Below are positions 34,248-43,496 of a DNA stretch of 64,000 bases, one piece after another. Every line of letters starts with the position of its first letter. Within the stretch, counting starts at the first letter, position 1. The notes below the pieces were generated by a model. It had not been told where the DNA came from, did no database searches, and saw only the letters and a program-made list of their open reading frames with translations. The DNA is from Blastococcus sp. TF02-8 (GTDB lineage Bacteria; Actinomycetota; Actinomycetes; Mycobacteriales; Geodermatophilaceae). Both the position numbers and the translations under genes were made by a program. The DNA is taken from the NCBI RefSeq assembly GCF_003319175.1, contig NZ_QOHK01000006.1, positions 62,001 to 126,000 of the forward strand, written 5' to 3'.

Positions 34248-34574
34248 GTGCCCGAGACCGACGCCACCTGGACCTGCGACCTCTGCGGAGGGATCGTTCC
34301 TCCCGGGGACGGGCCCCAGGGCGTGGGGTTGGAGGTCTCCGGCGCGGGGCCGGAGGGGGAGTGGGCGTACTGGGACGTCTGGTTCTGCTCGCAGCAGCAC
34401 GCGGCGGAGTGGCTCGGCCGACCGCTGCCCCCGCCGCCGAGCCCCGACGGCGCGTCCCCGTCGACCACCTGGGGGGACCGCGCCGCGGCGACCGGCTGCG
34501 TGCTCCTGGTGCTCTGGGTGCTCGCGCTCACCCTGGTCGGTGCCTGGACCGTGGTGCGCTTCCTGCTGCACTGA
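34248..34574 (+). CDS. Small zinc-ribbon-like protein with C-terminal membrane anchor
   Basis: This 108-aa protein (GTG 34248) begins with a likely metal site: CDLCGG at residues 10-15 and VWFCSQQHA at about 43-51, giving three Cys and one His in a treble-clef-like arrangement. A Pro-rich linker and one hydrophobic helix near the C-terminus (GCVLLVLWVLALTLVGAWTV) anchor it in the membrane. I recognise no named family. It follows the DUF1353 gene by 54 bases on the same strand. The gene is GC-rich and codon-matched, so it is likely real. Confidence 0.6.
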   Translation: MPETDATWTCDLCGGIVPPGDGPQGVGLEVSGAGPEGEWAYWDVWFCSQQHAAEWLGRPLPPPPSPDGASPSTTWGDRAAATGCVLLVLWVLALTLVGAWTVVRFLLH

Positions 34575-34713
34575 CCGTCGCTGGTCCCGGCCGCCGCAGA
34601 CGTCGCCACCGCCCGCACACAGGGGAAGCCCGCGTCGGAGGGGGCGGCGCAACGGTCGTGCTGTCGACGTCGCCCGGCCCGCGTCGCACCCGGGGGCCGG
34701 GCCCGGACGCACC

Positions 34714-34748
34714 GCGGCCCCCGACCTGGCGAGCAGGTCGGGGGCCGC
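34714..34748. terminator. Terminator of glnA1 (perfect 15-base stem)
   Basis: GCGGCCCCCGACCTG (34714-34728) pairs perfectly with 34734-34748 around GCGAG. It lies 25 bases after the glnA1 stop on the minus strand and also closes the plus-strand gene ending at 34574. Confidence 0.8.
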
Positions 34749-34772
34749 AGTGTCCGTCACACCATGCGAGGT

Positions 34773-36206
34773 CTAGATGTCGTAGTACATCGAGAACTCG
34801 TGCGGGTGCGGGCGGAGGCGGATCGGGTCGATCTCGTTGGCCCGCTTGTAGTCGATCCACGTCTCGATGAGGTCGGGGGTGAACACCCCGCCGTCGATGA
34901 GGTACTCGTGGTCGGTCTCGAGGTTGTCCAGAGCAGCGTCCAGCGAGGCCGGCACCTTCTCGATGCCGAGAGCCTCCTCGGGCGGCAGCTCGTAGAGGTC
35001 CTTGTCGACCGGGGCCGGCGGCTCGATCTTGTTCTTGATGCCGTCGAGGCCGGCCATCAGCATCGCCGAGAAGGCGAGGTAGGGGTTGGCCGACGGGTCG
35101 GGCACGCGGAACTCGATGCGCTTGGCCTTCGGGCTGTCGCCGGAGATCGGGATCCGGAGGCAGGCCGACCGGTTGCGCGCCGAGTAGACGAGGTTGATCG
35201 GGGCCTCGTAGCCGGGCACCAGGCGGTGGTAGCTGTTGACCGTCGGGTTGGTGAAGGCCAGCAGCGACGGGGCGTGGGCCAGCAGGCCGCCGATGTAGTG
35301 GCGGGCCGTGTCCGACAGGCCCGCGTAGCCGGTCTCGGCGTGGAAGAGCGGCTGCCCGTCCTTCCAGAGGCTCTGGTGGCAGTGCATGCCGGAGCCGTTG
35401 TCACCGAACAGCGGCTTGGGCATGAAGGTGGCGGTCTTGCCGGCGGCCCAGGCGGTGTTCTTGATGACGTACTTGAACAGCATCAGGCTGTCGGCCGACC
35501 GCAGCAGCGTGTCGAACTTGTAGTTGATCTCGGCCTGGCCACCGGTGCCCACCTCGTGGTGGCCGCGCTCCAGCTCGAGGCCGGCGCGGGTCAGGTTGAG
35601 CATCATGTCCGCGCGCAGGTCGCTCTGCTGGTCGTAGGGCTCGACCGGGAAGTAGCCACCCTTCGGGCGGGCCTTGTAGCCGCGGTTCGGGCTGCCGTCG
35701 AGCTCGGTCGCGGCCCCCGATCGCCAGGAGCCCTCTGCCGAGTCGATGTGGTAGTAGCCCTCGTTGATGCCGGTGTCGTACCGGACCGAGTCGAAGACGT
35801 AGAACTCGGCCTCGGGGCCGAAGTACGCGGTGTCGGCGATGCCGGAGCTGGCCAGGTAGGCCTCGGCCTTCTTCGCCACGTTGCGCGGGTCGCGGCTGTA
35901 GGCCTCACGCGTGATCGGGTCGTGGATGAAGAAGTTGACGTTCAGCGTCTTGTGCTTGCGGAACGGGTCCACGAAGGCGCTGTTGGCGTCGGGCAGCAGC
36001 AGCATGTCCGACTCGTTGATCGCCTGGAACCCGCGGATCGAGGAGCCGTCGAAGCCCAGGCCCTCGCTGAAGGTGTCCTCGCCGAACGTCGACGCAGGGA
36101 TGGTGAAGTGCTGCATGACGCCGGGCAGGTCGCAGAAGCGGACGTCGACGAACTCGACGTCGTTGTCGCGGATGTAGGCGGCGACCTCGTCGGGACTGTT
36201 GAACAT
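34773..36206 (-). CDS. glnA: Glutamine synthetase type I (GSI-beta), GlnA1
   Basis: This 477-aa dodecameric enzyme condenses glutamate and ammonium with ATP. It starts at ATG 36206 ([20 protein letters not shown]) with a CGGAGG box; the longer frame upstream is non-coding leader. Signatures include [29 protein letters not shown] (ATP/metal region) and NRSACLRIP. The adenylylation tyrosine lies in [10 protein letters not shown] near residue 400, so it is a GlnE target. A GlnR-type box lies 73-88 bases upstream of the ATG. It corresponds to M. tuberculosis Rv2220. Confidence 0.96.
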   Translation of the reverse strand: MFNSPDEVAAYIRDNDVEFVDVRFCDLPGVMQHFTIPASTFGEDTFSEGLGFDGSSIRGFQAINESDMLLLPDANSAFVDPFRKHKTLNVNFFIHDPITREAYSRDPRNVAKKAEAYLASSGIADTAYFGPEAEFYVFDSVRYDTGINEGYYHIDSAEGSWRSGAATELDGSPNRGYKARPKGGYFPVEPYDQQSDLRADMMLNLTRAGLELERGHHEVGTGGQAEINYKFDTLLRSADSLMLFKYVIKNTAWAAGKTATFMPKPLFGDNGSGMHCHQSLWKDGQPLFHAETGYAGLSDTARHYIGGLLAHAPSLLAFTNPTVNSYHRLVPGYEAPINLVYSARNRSACLRIPISGDSPKAKRIEFRVPDPSANPYLAFSAMLMAGLDGIKNKIEPPAPVDKDLYELPPEEALGIEKVPASLDAALDNLETDHEYLIDGGVFTPDLIETWIDYKRANEIDPIRLRPHPHEFSMYYDI

Positions 36207-36278
36207 CGATCCTCCGGGAGTGGGCGGACGGCCGAACGGCACGCTACGAGCGGGGAGTTGCCCTGCGGTGTCCCGATT

Positions 36279-36294
36279 GTTTCGGGGCGGTAAC
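36279..36294 (-). promoter_or_regulatory. GlnR-type binding site upstream of glnA1
   Basis: Read on the minus strand the site is GTTAC-CGCCCC-GAAAC, which fits the known actinobacterial GlnR half-sites gTnAc-n6-GaAAc exactly. It lies 73-88 bases upstream of the glnA1 ATG, where an activator or nitrogen-response regulator would act. The fit is seen directly; regulation is inferred. Confidence 0.75.
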
Positions 36295-36385
36295 AACACG
36301 CCGGGCGAACGGCCCCCTGGTGCGCCCCCGTCGCGCTGTCGAACGCGCGGCGGGCTCGGGCTCCGGTCTCAGTACGCTGGTGGTC

Positions 36386-36805
36386 ATGGTCAGGGATGTC
36401 GATCAAGCCTCTCAGGCCCCGGCCCGCGGCGCCTCTCTGGGGCTGCCGGCGGACGGGACGGGGTCGCTGGCCTCGTTCAGCTCGCGGGCCGGCGGCTACG
36501 TGATCGACGCCCTGCTGTCGGCCGGGATCGCCTGGGCGTTCACCGCTCCGGCGCCACCCGGCAACACGAGCCTGCTGGTCTTCTTCGCGCTGACCACGCT
36601 CTCCCTCGCACTGGTCGGGCAGACCCCGGGTCACCGGCTCATGGGCCTGCGCCTGGCCCACCCGACGCCCGGAACCCGCCTGGCGCCGTGGCGGGCGGTC
36701 GTCCGGACGGCGCTGCTCACCCTGCTCGTGCCCGCGCTGATCACCGACGCCGACGGGCGCGGCCTGCACGACCGCCTGACGAAGACCGCCGTCGTCCGCG
36801 CCTGA
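36386..36805 (+). CDS. RDD family membrane protein
   Basis: This 139-aa protein starts at ATG 36386; a TACGCT -10 box (36373-36378) lies 7 bases upstream, consistent with a leaderless mRNA. The RDD domain is visible in SSRAGGYVIDALLSAGIAW (Arg and two Asp-region), LVGQTPGHRLMGLRL and ADGRGLHDRLTKT, with three membrane helices. M. tuberculosis has an equivalent small RDD protein (Rv2219A) at this place next to glnA1. Some RDD proteins transport ions, but the function here is unknown. Confidence 0.85.
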   Translation: MVRDVDQASQAPARGASLGLPADGTGSLASFSSRAGGYVIDALLSAGIAWAFTAPAPPGNTSLLVFFALTTLSLALVGQTPGHRLMGLRLAHPTPGTRLAPWRAVVRTALLTLLVPALITDADGRGLHDRLTKTAVVRA

Positions 36806-36845
36806 ACATGCGGGACCGGCGCCGCCGGACCGCCCCGGGAACGAC

Positions 36846-36877
36846 GAAGGGCCCCGTCCGGTCGGACGGGGCCCTTC
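36846..36877. terminator. Bidirectional terminator (perfect 15-base stem)
   Basis: GAAGGGCCCCGTCCG (36846-36860) pairs perfectly with 36863-36877 around a 2-base loop. It separates the RDD gene from the convergent DUF4191 gene and ends in a T-containing stretch on both strands. Confidence 0.85.
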
Positions 36878-36892
36878 CTCGCGAGACGGTGC

Positions 36893-37690
36893 TCAGCCGC
36901 GGCGGCGGACCTGGCGCTGGCTGATCGACATCTGACGGCCACCCGGCAGCGGGCCACCCGGGACCGGCATCCGGGCGCCACCGAGGGCGGCGACCCGGCG
37001 GCCGAGGCTGTTGAGCTCGGCGGCCGACAGGTTGCGGGGCAGCTTCATCACGTGGGTGTTGAGCTTCTTGAACGGCACCTGGCCCTCGCCGTCACCGACG
37101 ACGACGTCGTAGATCGGGGCGTCGCCGACGACGCGGGCGATCTTCTTCTTCTCCTGCGCGATCAGCCCGCGGACCCGCTGGGGTGAGCCCTCGCCGACCA
37201 GGATCACGCCCGGGCGACCGAGCACCCGGTGCACGGCGTCGAGCTGCGGCGTGCCGGCGACCCCGGCGGTGACCCGCCAGTCACCGCGCATGTTCTCCAG
37301 CACCCACGCGGCGGCGCCCGGCTGCCCCTCGACCTGCCGGTACGCCGAGCCCTGGGCCCGCCGACCGAACACGATGAGCGCCGCCAGGGCACCCAGGATG
37401 ATCGCCAGCGGGAGGAAGATGAAGGGCGAGTCGAGGAGGATGCCGATCAGCTCGACCACGGCGAACACCACGACGAACGCGATGAGCATGACCCAGGGGA
37501 GCTTCGGGTCGTTCTGACGCGTGAGCGTGTAGGCCTGCTTCATCAGCCGGCCGTTGTTGCCGAGCTTCTTCAGCCGCCCGACCTTGGGCTCGCCGTTCTT
37601 GCCGGCCTTCGCCCCCGACGCGGTCGCGCCCGCGGGCGCCTTGCCGCCCTTGCCGGGTGCCGTCTGGTCCGAGGACTTGCTGCGTGCCAT
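36893..37690 (-). CDS. DUF4191 membrane protein
   Basis: This 265-aa protein matches DUF4191, conserved in actinobacteria directly after lipA (Rv2219 in M. tuberculosis). It has a basic Lys/Gly/Ala-rich N-terminus (1-45), a segment KQAYTLTRQNDPKLPW, two membrane helices (about 65-110) and a cytoplasmic C-terminal domain containing GAAAWVLENMRGDWRV and IARVVGDAPIYDV. The basic C-terminal tail may contact lipids or nucleic acid. It follows lipA with an 83-base gap that holds an imperfect hairpin. Function is unknown. Confidence 0.88.
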   Translation of the reverse strand: MARSKSSDQTAPGKGGKAPAGATASGAKAGKNGEPKVGRLKKLGNNGRLMKQAYTLTRQNDPKLPWVMLIAFVVVFAVVELIGILLDSPFIFLPLAIILGALAALIVFGRRAQGSAYRQVEGQPGAAAWVLENMRGDWRVTAGVAGTPQLDAVHRVLGRPGVILVGEGSPQRVRGLIAQEKKKIARVVGDAPIYDVVVGDGEGQVPFKKLNTHVMKLPRNLSAAELNSLGRRVAALGGARMPVPGGPLPGGRQMSISQRQVRRRG

Positions 37691-37711
37691 GCCCCCAGCT
37701 TAGTTAAAGGA

Positions 37712-37760
37712 CCCGCTGCCCCCCACCACTCGCAGGCTCGTGGCGGGCCCCTGCAGCGGG
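37712..37760 (-). terminator. Imperfect hairpin after lipA
   Basis: CCCGCTGC (37712-37719) pairs with GCAGCGGG (37753-37760), with an inner CCAC/GTGG stem (37726-37729 with 37740-37743). It lies in the lipA-DUF4191 gap and may partly terminate lipA transcription. Confidence 0.4.
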
Positions 37761-37773
37761 CCGAGGGACGAAA

Positions 37774-38748
37774 TCAGACCGTTGGAGTGAGGCCTCGGGC
37801 CTCGATCGCCTGCTGGTAGAGGCGGCCGGCGCGGTAGGAGCTGCGGACCAGGGGGCCGGCCAGGACGCCGGGGAACCCGATCGCCTCGGCGTCGGCCTGG
37901 AACTGCACGAACTCCTCGGGCTTCACCCAGCGGACGACGGGGTGGTGCCGCGGCGAGGGGCGCAGGTACTGGGTGATCGTCAGCAGGTCGCAGCCGGCCT
38001 CGTGCAGGGCGCGCATCGTCTCGACGACCTCCTCCGGCTCCTCGCCCATGCCCAGGATCAGGTTGGACTTGGTCACCAGCCCTGCCTCGCGGGCCGCGGT
38101 GAGAACGGCAAGCGACCGCTCGAACCGGAAGCCGGGCCGGATCCGCTTGAAGATGCGGGGCACCGTCTCCACGTTGTGCGCCAGCACCTCGGGCCGGGAC
38201 GAGAACACCTCGGCGAGCTGGTCGGGGTCGGCGTTGAAGTCGGGGATGAGCAGCTCCACGCCGCAGCCGGGGAGGGCGGCGTGGATCTGCCGCACCGTCT
38301 CCGCGTACAGCCAGGCGCCGCCGTCGGGCAGGTCGTCCCGGGCGACGCCGGTGACCGTGGCGTACTTCAGCCCCATGGTGGCCACGCTCTCGGCCACCCG
38401 GCGCGGCTCGTCACGGTCGAAGTCGGCCGGCTTGCCGGTGTCGATCTGGCAGAAGTCGCACCGGCGGGTGCACTGGTCACCACCGATGAGGAACGTCGCC
38501 TCCCGGTCCTCCCAGCACTCGTAGATGTTGGGGCAGCCCGCCTCCTCGCACACCGTGTGCAGACCCTCGCGGCGCACCAGCGACTTCAGCTCGGTGTACT
38601 CCGGACCGGTCTTGAGCCGGGTCTTGATCCACTCGGGCTTGCGCTCGATCGGCACCTGGCTGTTGCGCACCTCGAGGCGGAGCAGCTTGCGGCCGGCCGG
38701 CTCGAGCGGGGAGCCCGACGAGGATGCGGGAGCGGCCGTCTCACTCAT
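37774..38748 (-). CDS. lipA: Lipoyl synthase
   Basis: This 324-aa radical-SAM enzyme inserts two sulfurs into octanoyl groups on lipoyl domains. The radical-SAM cluster motif is CTRRCDFC, and the auxiliary cluster comes from [12 protein letters not shown]. The C-terminal RSSY motif (LVRSSYRAG), which ligates the auxiliary cluster, is present. ATG 38748 ([10 protein letters not shown]) is preferred over 38757. It would supply the two lipoyl domains of the E2 at 52.3 kb and, if present elsewhere, GcvH. In mycobacteria lipB precedes lipA directly; here lipB is about 9 kb away. Confidence 0.96.
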   Translation of the reverse strand: MSETAAPASSSGSPLEPAGRKLLRLEVRNSQVPIERKPEWIKTRLKTGPEYTELKSLVRREGLHTVCEEAGCPNIYECWEDREATFLIGGDQCTRRCDFCQIDTGKPADFDRDEPRRVAESVATMGLKYATVTGVARDDLPDGGAWLYAETVRQIHAALPGCGVELLIPDFNADPDQLAEVFSSRPEVLAHNVETVPRIFKRIRPGFRFERSLAVLTAAREAGLVTKSNLILGMGEEPEEVVETMRALHEAGCDLLTITQYLRPSPRHHPVVRWVKPEEFVQFQADAEAIGFPGVLAGPLVRSSYRAGRLYQQAIEARGLTPTV

Positions 38749-38773
38749 GCCGCCCACGGTACCCGCGCAGACG

Positions 38774-38810
38774 ACGCCGCCCCTGTCGCGAGAGGCGACA
38801 GGGGCGGCGT
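38774..38810 (-). terminator. Terminator (perfect 16-base stem)
   Basis: ACGCCGCCCCTGTCGC (38774-38789) pairs perfectly with 38795-38810 around GAGAG. It lies 22 bases after the stop of the repetitive helical protein gene and before lipA. Confidence 0.8.
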
Positions 38811-38831
38811 GGTGGGGGTGGGTGTGACGCG

Positions 38832-39986
38832 TCAGACCTGCTTGTCGGCCGGTCCGGCGGTCGGGCCCTGGTCGGAGCCACCGCCGGAGCTGAACGGCTC
38901 CGGCGTCTGCTGGATGTCCTCATCGGCATCGGCCGGTCCGTCGCCCTCGACGAGCTCGGCGTCCCGGACGCCCATGTCGGACTCGGCGGGGGCGGAGTCG
39001 CCGGCCACGAACTGTGCGTCGGAGACGGTCTTGCCGGAGTCGCTCGGGGAGCTGGGCACGGGGTCCTCTCGGTAGCTGGGCACCGGGCCGTCACCGGCCG
39101 GGGCGGGGGTCCACTCGTCGGTCTTCGACCGGCGGAGCAGGACGAAGGCGGCCGTACCCACCGCGGCGAGCACGAACACCCACGGCCAGCGGCGCGGCTC
39201 GGGCTCGACGCCGACCCGGCGCTTGACCGTCTTCGCCGTGGCCTTGGCCGCCTTCTCGAACTCGCGGTGCTTCTTGCCCGCCTTCTTGCGCGCCTTCTTG
39301 GCAGCCTTGCGGGCCTTGCGGCCGGACTCGGCGGCGGCCGCGGCCAGCTCGGCGCGCCGGGCGTCGAGCTCGCTGCGGGCGCTGTCCACGCCGGCGATCA
39401 GGGTCTCGCGGGCGCTGTCCAGCGCCGGCGCCACCGCCTCGCGGGCCGCGACCACACGCGGGGCGGCGTAGGCCAGGGCCGCGGCCTGGGCGGCGGTCAC
39501 CCGCGGCGCCACGTCGTCCTCCAGGGCCTTGCGGGCCGCCTTCTGCGCGGCCGCCACCCGGGGGGCGACGTCGTCGCGGAGGGCCTTCTGCGCGGCCTCG
39601 ACCCGGGGGCCGAGATCGGCGGCCGCACGGCTGGCGGCTGCCTGGGCTGCGACGGCAGCGGCGGCGACCTTCGGCGCCGCGGCGTCACGGGCCGCCTCGA
39701 GCCGGGGGGCCACCGCGTCGCGCGCGGCCTCGAACCGCGGGGCGAGCGTGTCGCGGGCGCCGGCCACCGCCGGGGCGGCGACCGCGGCAGCGGCGGCCAC
39801 CTTCGGCGCGACCGCGCGCTGGGCCGCCTCGAGCGCCGGGCCCGCCGCCTCCCGCGCCGCCACGACCCGCGGGCCGAGCTGCTCGGCGGCGAGGCGCCCG
39901 GCCTCGCTGGCGGCGACCCCGATGTGGGCGAGACCCTCCTGGAGCTCGGCGCCGATGACCTGACCACGCGTCTTCTTGCGGAACAC
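38832..39986 (-). CDS. Apolipoprotein-like repeat protein with C-terminal membrane helix (DUF5324-like)
   Basis: This 384-aa protein starts at GTG 39986 (VFRKKTRGQ); GGAGG lies 8 bases upstream, and GTG 39995 is buried in that box. Residues 15-240 are built from 11-residue amphipathic helix repeats of the type APRxEAARDAV, with many Pro-starting units, similar to apolipoprotein or perilipin-like repeats. A Lys/Arg-rich segment ([21 protein letters not shown] in part) is followed by one membrane helix ([18 protein letters not shown]) and an acidic, Ser/Pro-rich tail. Actinobacterial proteins of this layout are called DUF5324. It may coat membranes or lipid bodies, or act as a tether. No enzymatic motif is present. 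Confidence 0.7.
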   Translation of the reverse strand: MFRKKTRGQVIGAELQEGLAHIGVAASEAGRLAAEQLGPRVVAAREAAGPALEAAQRAVAPKVAAAAAVAAPAVAGARDTLAPRFEAARDAVAPRLEAARDAAAPKVAAAAVAAQAAASRAAADLGPRVEAAQKALRDDVAPRVAAAQKAARKALEDDVAPRVTAAQAAALAYAAPRVVAAREAVAPALDSARETLIAGVDSARSELDARRAELAAAAAESGRKARKAAKKARKKAGKKHREFEKAAKATAKTVKRRVGVEPEPRRWPWVFVLAAVGTAAFVLLRRSKTDEWTPAPAGDGPVPSYREDPVPSSPSDSGKTVSDAQFVAGDSAPAESDMGVRDAELVEGDGPADADEDIQQTPEPFSSGGGSDQGPTAGPADKQV

Positions 39987-40102
39987 GAGCTGCACCTCCG
40001 AGTTGATCGTCTCGCGAGCATCCTGCCCGGTCGCGGCGGTGCCCACACCCCGAGGCCGCAGGTCGGTGCGCGATCGGACGTGGTCCTGGTTACGGTCGCG
40101 AC

Positions 40103-41032
40103 GTGCAGTTGCGCATCTTCACCGAGCCGCAGATGGGTGCGACCTACGACGACCTGCTCGCCGTCGCACGTCGTACGGAGGAGACCGGCTTCGACGCCTT
40201 CTTCCGTTCCGACCACTACCTGACGATGGGCGGCGACGGCCTGCCCGGCCCCACCGACGCGTGGATCACCCTCGCCGGGCTGGCCCGCGAGACCCGCCGG
40301 ATCCGGCTGGGCACGCTGATGACCGCCGGCACGTTCCGACTGCCCGGGCCGCTGGCGATCAGCGTGGCCCAGGTCGACCAGATGAGCGGCGGGCGGGTCG
40401 AGCTGGGCATCGGATCCGGCTGGTTCGAGGCCGAGCACACCGCCTACGGCATCCCGTTCCCGTCGCTGGGGGAGCGGTTCGACCGGTACGAGGAGCAGCT
40501 CGCCGTCCTCACCGGGCTGTGGCGGACCCCGGTGGGGGAGACCTTCGACTTCGACGGACGCCACTACCGGCTCACCGACTCCCCGGCGCTCCCCAAGCCG
40601 GTCCAGGAGGGCGGCGTCCCGATCCTGGTCGGCGGCGCCGGGAAGAAGCGGACGCCGCGGCTGGCGGCCCGCTACGCCGCGGAGTTCAACGTCCCGTTCA
40701 TGTCGGCCGAGGAGAACGACCGCTTGTTCGCCGGGGTCCGCGAGGCCTGCGACGAGGCCGGTCGGGACCCGTCGTCGCTGGTGTACAGCTCCGCCCTGGT
40801 CCTCTGCGTCGGCCGGGACGAGGCGGAGATCGCCCGCCGGGCAGCGGCCATCGGGCGCGACGTCGACGAGCTGCGGGCGCACGGCGTCGCCGGCACCCCC
40901 GACGAGGCCGTCGACGTCCTGGGCCGGTACGCCGAGGCCGGTGCCCAGCGGGTGTACCTGCAGGTGCTGGACCTCTCCGACCTCGATCACCTGGACCTGG
41001 TGGCGAGCGAGGTGGCGCCTCAGCTGGGCTGA
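40103..41032 (+). CDS. LLM-class F420-dependent oxidoreductase
   Basis: This 309-aa luciferase-like TIM-barrel protein has the F420-dependent subfamily features: FDAFFRSDHYLTMGG near residue 32, TRRIRLGTLMTAGTFRLP, the ELGIGSGWFEAEH segment and VPILVGGAGKKR. GTG 40103 lies 6 bases after a TACGGT -10 box (40091-40096), so it is likely leaderless. The substrate is unknown. Together with the F420:NADP oxidoreductase at 19.0 kb it shows that F420 chemistry is in use. It is divergent from the repeat protein and converges on the GGDEF-EAL gene with a 6-base gap. Confidence 0.88.
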   Translation: MQLRIFTEPQMGATYDDLLAVARRTEETGFDAFFRSDHYLTMGGDGLPGPTDAWITLAGLARETRRIRLGTLMTAGTFRLPGPLAISVAQVDQMSGGRVELGIGSGWFEAEHTAYGIPFPSLGERFDRYEEQLAVLTGLWRTPVGETFDFDGRHYRLTDSPALPKPVQEGGVPILVGGAGKKRTPRLAARYAAEFNVPFMSAEENDRLFAGVREACDEAGRDPSSLVYSSALVLCVGRDEAEIARRAAAIGRDVDELRAHGVAGTPDEAVDVLGRYAEAGAQRVYLQVLDLSDLDHLDLVASEVAPQLG

Positions 41033-41038
41033 GGGGGC

Positions 41039-43321
41039 TCAGCCCCGCAGCGAGTGGCCGGGGTCGAGCAGCGGGTGCTGCGGGTGGTCGAGCCAGCGCA
41101 GGAAGTCGCCCACCGGCATGGGGCGCGAGATCGCGTAGCCCTGGGCGATGTCGCAGCCGAGGCGGGCGAGGGCCGCGCAGGAGGCGGCGTCCTCCACGCC
41201 TTCCACGACCAGCCGCAGGCCCAGGTCGTGGGCGAGCGAGACCGTGTGCCGGACGATGGCCGCGGCGCGCGGGTCGCTGGTGACATCGGCGGTGAGGCTG
41301 CGGTCGAGCTTGAGCTCGTCGGCCGGCAGGTGCCGCAGGTAGGCCAGCGAGCTGTAGCCGGTCCCGTAGTCGTCGATCGAGGTGCGCACGCCCCGGCGGC
41401 GGAGCTCGGCCAGCACCTGGCGGCCGCGCTCGGGATCGGCCATGAGCGTGTCCTCGACCAGCTCCAGGACCAGCGCCTCGGCGGGGAGCCCGTGCCGGGC
41501 GAGAGCGGCGAGGACCTTGTCGGGCAGGTCGACGTCGTTGACGTTGGCCGCGGAGAGGTTGACCGAGACGGGCACCTGGTCGGTCGACCACCACAGCGCT
41601 GTGGCGCTCAGTGCCAGGTCGAGCACGGTGTCGGTGAGCTGGCGCAGCAGCCCGGCCTGCTCGGCCGCGGGCAGCAGCTCGGCGGGGGAGAGGAGGCCGC
41701 GGACCGGGTGCTGCCACCGGACCAGCGCCTCGACGCCGACGACCCGGCCGTCGGCGAAGCCGACCTGCGGCTGCAGGTGCACCAGCAGCTCGTCGCCGGC
41801 CAGCGCGGTCCGCAGTTCCTCCATGGTCCGCAGCCGGTCGCCGCTGCCGCCGTGCGGGTCGGGGACGTACACGTGCACGCCCTCGCCCGCTCCCTTGGCC
41901 GCGTACATGGCGACGTCGGCGCAGCGCAGCAGCTCCTGGACCGACGCGGCCGGCACCGGGGCGGTGGCGACGCCGATGCTGACGCCGACGTGCAGCCGGA
42001 TGTCCTCCACCGGGAAGGGCAGCAGCAGCAGGGAGCGCAGCCGCTCGGCGCGCTCCTGCGCCTGGTCGAGCGTGGCCGAGGGCAGCAGGACGGCGAACTC
42101 GTCCCCGCCGAGCCGGGCGAGCAGCTCGCCGGGCGCCAGCGCGGGCAGCAGGCGCGGCCCGATCTGGTGCAGCAGGTGGTCGCCGGCGGTGTGCCCGAGG
42201 CTGTCGTTGACCTCCTTGAACCCGTCGAGGTCCAGGAGCAGCAGGGCGGCCGGTTCGCGGGCGGTGGCGGTGCGCAGCACCCGGTCGGCCGCCTTGAGCA
42301 GCGCGCGGCGGTTGGGCAGCCCGGTCAGCTCGTCGGTGAGGGCCTGCGCCTTCACCTCGCTGAAGGCGCGCACCTCGCGGAACGTGACACCGGTCCTCGT
42401 GACGGCGGTGAGGACGCAGGCGATCGCCAGCCAGGCCGAGGCGTGCGGCAGGTGCCCGTCCCAGCCGATGGTGAGGACGGCGATGCTGGCCATCACGCAG
42501 ACCAGGGGCAGGGCGAGCAGCCGCCCGCCCAGACGGGTTCCGGTCACCGAGGGGTCCGGGGCCGGTCGCGGCCGTGCGGAGTGAGCGGCGAACGCGACGA
42601 ACACGATGCCGGCCAGCCAGACCAGCTCGAGCCAGGTGCCGTCGACGTAGGTGCCCTGCACGGTGCGGGCGGTCAGCACCACGTCGCCCACGAGGATGGC
42701 GGCGAGGGCGCCCATGACCAGGAGGAGCGTGCGGTCCAGCCGGACGCCGAGGATCGAGCCGACCGCGCCCAGCAGCGCGAACAGCAGCACGTCGGTGCCC
42801 GGCAGCACGAGCTGGACCAGGGGCACCGCCTCGCGGCCGGGTGCCGGATCGAGGTAGGGCCCGATGAGGAAGGCGAGTCCGACGGCCATGGTGCCCAGGG
42901 CTCCGATGAGCCCGTCCAGCCACATGCTCGGGTGGAACCGCGGGACCCGCGCCCGGATCAGGCCCACCATCACCACGTAGAGCATCACGTACGCCAGCAG
43001 CGACAGGACGTCGACCACCAGCAGCGGCGAGGTGCCGCCGCCGTCCGGGCCGGCGGTCCACGAGCGCAGCCCGTTCGCGACGGCGTTGAGGACCAGGGAC
43101 GCGGCCAGCACCCGCCAGGCGAGCTTCTCGCGCGGCAGCCGCGCCGCCGCGTGGCAGCACGCGACGGCTGCGGGGAAGTAGGCGAGGTTGTACAGGAGGA
43201 CGTCGTAGACCCGGTCCCAGGTGAGCCCGGCCGGGCGGGGCCCGACCCCGGTGGCGAACAACGCCACCCCGAGCAGGGTGAGGGCGACGAGCACCCCGGA
43301 GGACGGCGCGCGCCCGCGCAC
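41039..43321 (-). CDS. Membrane GGDEF-EAL cyclic-di-GMP enzyme
   Basis: This 760-aa protein starts at GTG 43321, which has a strong GAGGAGGGG box; GTG 43345 is an alternative. About nine N-terminal membrane helices (1-310, a MASE-like array) precede a GGDEF domain with LTGLPNRRALL, DLDGFKEVNDS and an intact LGGDEF loop. A full EAL domain follows with EALVRWQHP, NLSAANV, DDYGTGYSSLAYL and KLDRSL. Both active sites look intact, so it could make or degrade cyclic-di-GMP. The frame is open for another 4 kb upstream through leuS; that part is antisense. Confidence 0.9.
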   Translation of the reverse strand: MRGRAPSSGVLVALTLLGVALFATGVGPRPAGLTWDRVYDVLLYNLAYFPAAVACCHAAARLPREKLAWRVLAASLVLNAVANGLRSWTAGPDGGGTSPLLVVDVLSLLAYVMLYVVMVGLIRARVPRFHPSMWLDGLIGALGTMAVGLAFLIGPYLDPAPGREAVPLVQLVLPGTDVLLFALLGAVGSILGVRLDRTLLLVMGALAAILVGDVVLTARTVQGTYVDGTWLELVWLAGIVFVAFAAHSARPRPAPDPSVTGTRLGGRLLALPLVCVMASIAVLTIGWDGHLPHASAWLAIACVLTAVTRTGVTFREVRAFSEVKAQALTDELTGLPNRRALLKAADRVLRTATAREPAALLLLDLDGFKEVNDSLGHTAGDHLLHQIGPRLLPALAPGELLARLGGDEFAVLLPSATLDQAQERAERLRSLLLLPFPVEDIRLHVGVSIGVATAPVPAASVQELLRCADVAMYAAKGAGEGVHVYVPDPHGGSGDRLRTMEELRTALAGDELLVHLQPQVGFADGRVVGVEALVRWQHPVRGLLSPAELLPAAEQAGLLRQLTDTVLDLALSATALWWSTDQVPVSVNLSAANVNDVDLPDKVLAALARHGLPAEALVLELVEDTLMADPERGRQVLAELRRRGVRTSIDDYGTGYSSLAYLRHLPADELKLDRSLTADVTSDPRAAAIVRHTVSLAHDLGLRLVVEGVEDAASCAALARLGCDIAQGYAISRPMPVGDFLRWLDHPQHPLLDPGHSLRG

Positions 43322-43460
43322 CGTCGTCCCCTCCTCGCGGCTCACCCGGGTGTCATCGGCGGGTCGGGGCAGGAACTGCAGCTCATCCGGACGGTTCCGG
43401 CCCGGAGGGGTGAGGGGCGGCGGGAGAGCGGGCGACGCCGGGCGCGGTAGCATCGGCACC

Positions 43461-43496
43461 GTGACCGGCCGGCTCCTCCTTCTCCGGCCGTGCTGA
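43461..43496 (+). CDS. leuL: leuS leader peptide with four leucine codons
   Basis: The short frame GTG-ACC-GGC-CGG-CTC-CTC-CTT-CTC-CGG-CCG-TGC-TGA encodes an 11-residue peptide with four consecutive Leu codons. A TAGCAT -10 box (43448-43453) lies 7 bases before the GTG, so translation would begin at the very 5' end of the mRNA. Ribosome pausing at these codons when charged tRNA-Leu is scarce would control the downstream terminator, as in classical attenuation. It precedes leuS by 89 bases. Confidence 0.75.
   Translation: MTGRLLLLRPC

Noticed and set aside
43221-43496. A 91-codon plus-strand frame ending in the Leu-rich stretch
   Set aside because: Its first part is antisense to the start of the GGDEF-EAL gene; the promoter and regulatory logic support only the last 11 codons as a leader peptide.
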